Origin: Soonwooa sp.
GTDB taxonomy: Bacteria > Bacteroidota > Bacteroidia > Flavobacteriales > Weeksellaceae
NCBI RefSeq assembly: GCF_030151385.1
Contig: NZ_JASLDS010000005.1
Coordinates: forward strand, 1 to 22,894
Length of the DNA: 22,894 bases
Direction of reading: 5' to 3'
Each line of letters starts with the position of its first letter. The first letter of the stretch is position 1. The notes beneath the pieces are model-generated. The model searched no databases. It saw only the letters and a list, made by a program, of their open reading frames with translations, and had not been told where the DNA came from. Shown here piece after piece: positions 22,693-22,894 of the stretch. The translations under genes and the position numbers were made by a program.

Positions 22693-22778
22693 CACATTGA
22701 TACTCAATCAATAGAAAAGACAAAAATTAAATTTAGTTAATATCAATTTCCTGATTTTCAGAATTCATTAAAAAGCTT

Positions 22779-22786
22779 TAATTTTG
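22779..22786 (+). promoter_or_regulatory. -7 element of the guaB promoter
   Basis: TAATTTTG matches the TAnnTTTG box of Bacteroidota promoters and ends 13 bases before the guaB ATG, giving a very short leader. No exact TTTG/TTG -33 box was found at the usual spacing. Confidence 0.55.
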
Positions 22787-22799
22787 CAAGAAAGTAAAA

Positions 22800-22894
22800 A
22801 TGTCTATTCATAACAAAATTGTTGAACAAGCCATCACTTTTGATGATGTTCTTCTCATCCCTTCTTACTCAGAAGTTTTACCGAATCAGGTATC
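22800..22894 (+). CDS. guaB: Inosine-5'-monophosphate dehydrogenase (5' end only)
   Basis: The frame starting at the ATG at 22800 reads MSIHNKIVEQ then AITFDDVLLIPSYSEVLP and runs off the window edge after about 31 codons. FDDVLLIP with SYSEVLP is the IMP dehydrogenase N-terminal signature. The enzyme converts IMP to XMP with NAD+ in guanine nucleotide synthesis. The active-site loop and CBS domains lie outside the window, so integrity cannot be judged. Confidence 0.92.
   Translation, partial: MSIHNKIVEQAITFDDVLLIPSYSEVLPNQV

Overview
This window looks like a chromosomal segment from a Bacteroidota member of the class Flavobacteriia, most likely a Chryseobacterium-like member of the Weeksellaceae. 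The evidence is the low GC content, weak ribosome-binding sites, promoters of the Bacteroidota TTTG-N19-TAnnTTTG type, a type B L31 gene, a fused alpha/beta 2-oxoacid dehydrogenase E1, and a dense population of palindromic intergenic repeats. Genus assignment is an inference.

The left two thirds (about 650-15600) is a phenylacetate degradation (paa) cluster, entirely on the minus strand. In transcription order it reads: paaK (ligase), fused E1, a TetR regulator, paaE (reductase); then paaA and paaB; then paaC; then paaD, paaH, paaJ, paaZ; then one crotonase. PaaK makes phenylacetyl-CoA, PaaABC(D)E epoxidises the ring, PaaZ opens the oxepin ring and oxidises the aldehyde, and the crotonase, PaaH and PaaJ complete beta-oxidation to acetyl-CoA and succinyl-CoA. 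A 22-bp dyad operator lies exactly over the -33 box of the paaK promoter, a plausible target of the TetR protein encoded two genes downstream. The cluster ends next to rpmE2, which has its own promoter and terminator.

The paa cluster is broken by long non-coding stretches full of repeats. Two are tandem arrays with a 65-bp period (paaA/paaE gap and paaB/paaC gap). A third is a looser set of hairpins (paaC/paaD gap). Each module is a pair of different short palindromes whose arms co-vary between copies. A second repeat family, large imperfect palindromes with variable apical inserts, sits just downstream of the stop codons of paaE, paaB and paaZ in one fixed orientation, with relatives downstream of aroA and between the crotonase and rpmE2. 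A third type, a 172-bp palindrome, follows the paaZ repeat.

The right third (15746-22894) is on the plus strand. It holds a beta-helix lipoprotein gene, a MazG-like pyrophosphohydrolase and aroA in a tight run; then a short-chain dehydrogenase and an Omp85-like outer-membrane protein; then a membrane-anchored TPR/LuxR-type regulator; and finally the first codons of guaB at the window edge. These appear to be ordinary chromosomal genes unrelated to phenylacetate.

No RNA genes, insertion-sequence transposases or CRISPR arrays were seen. The most unusual content is the repeat architecture inside the catabolic operon and the E1 gene embedded in it.
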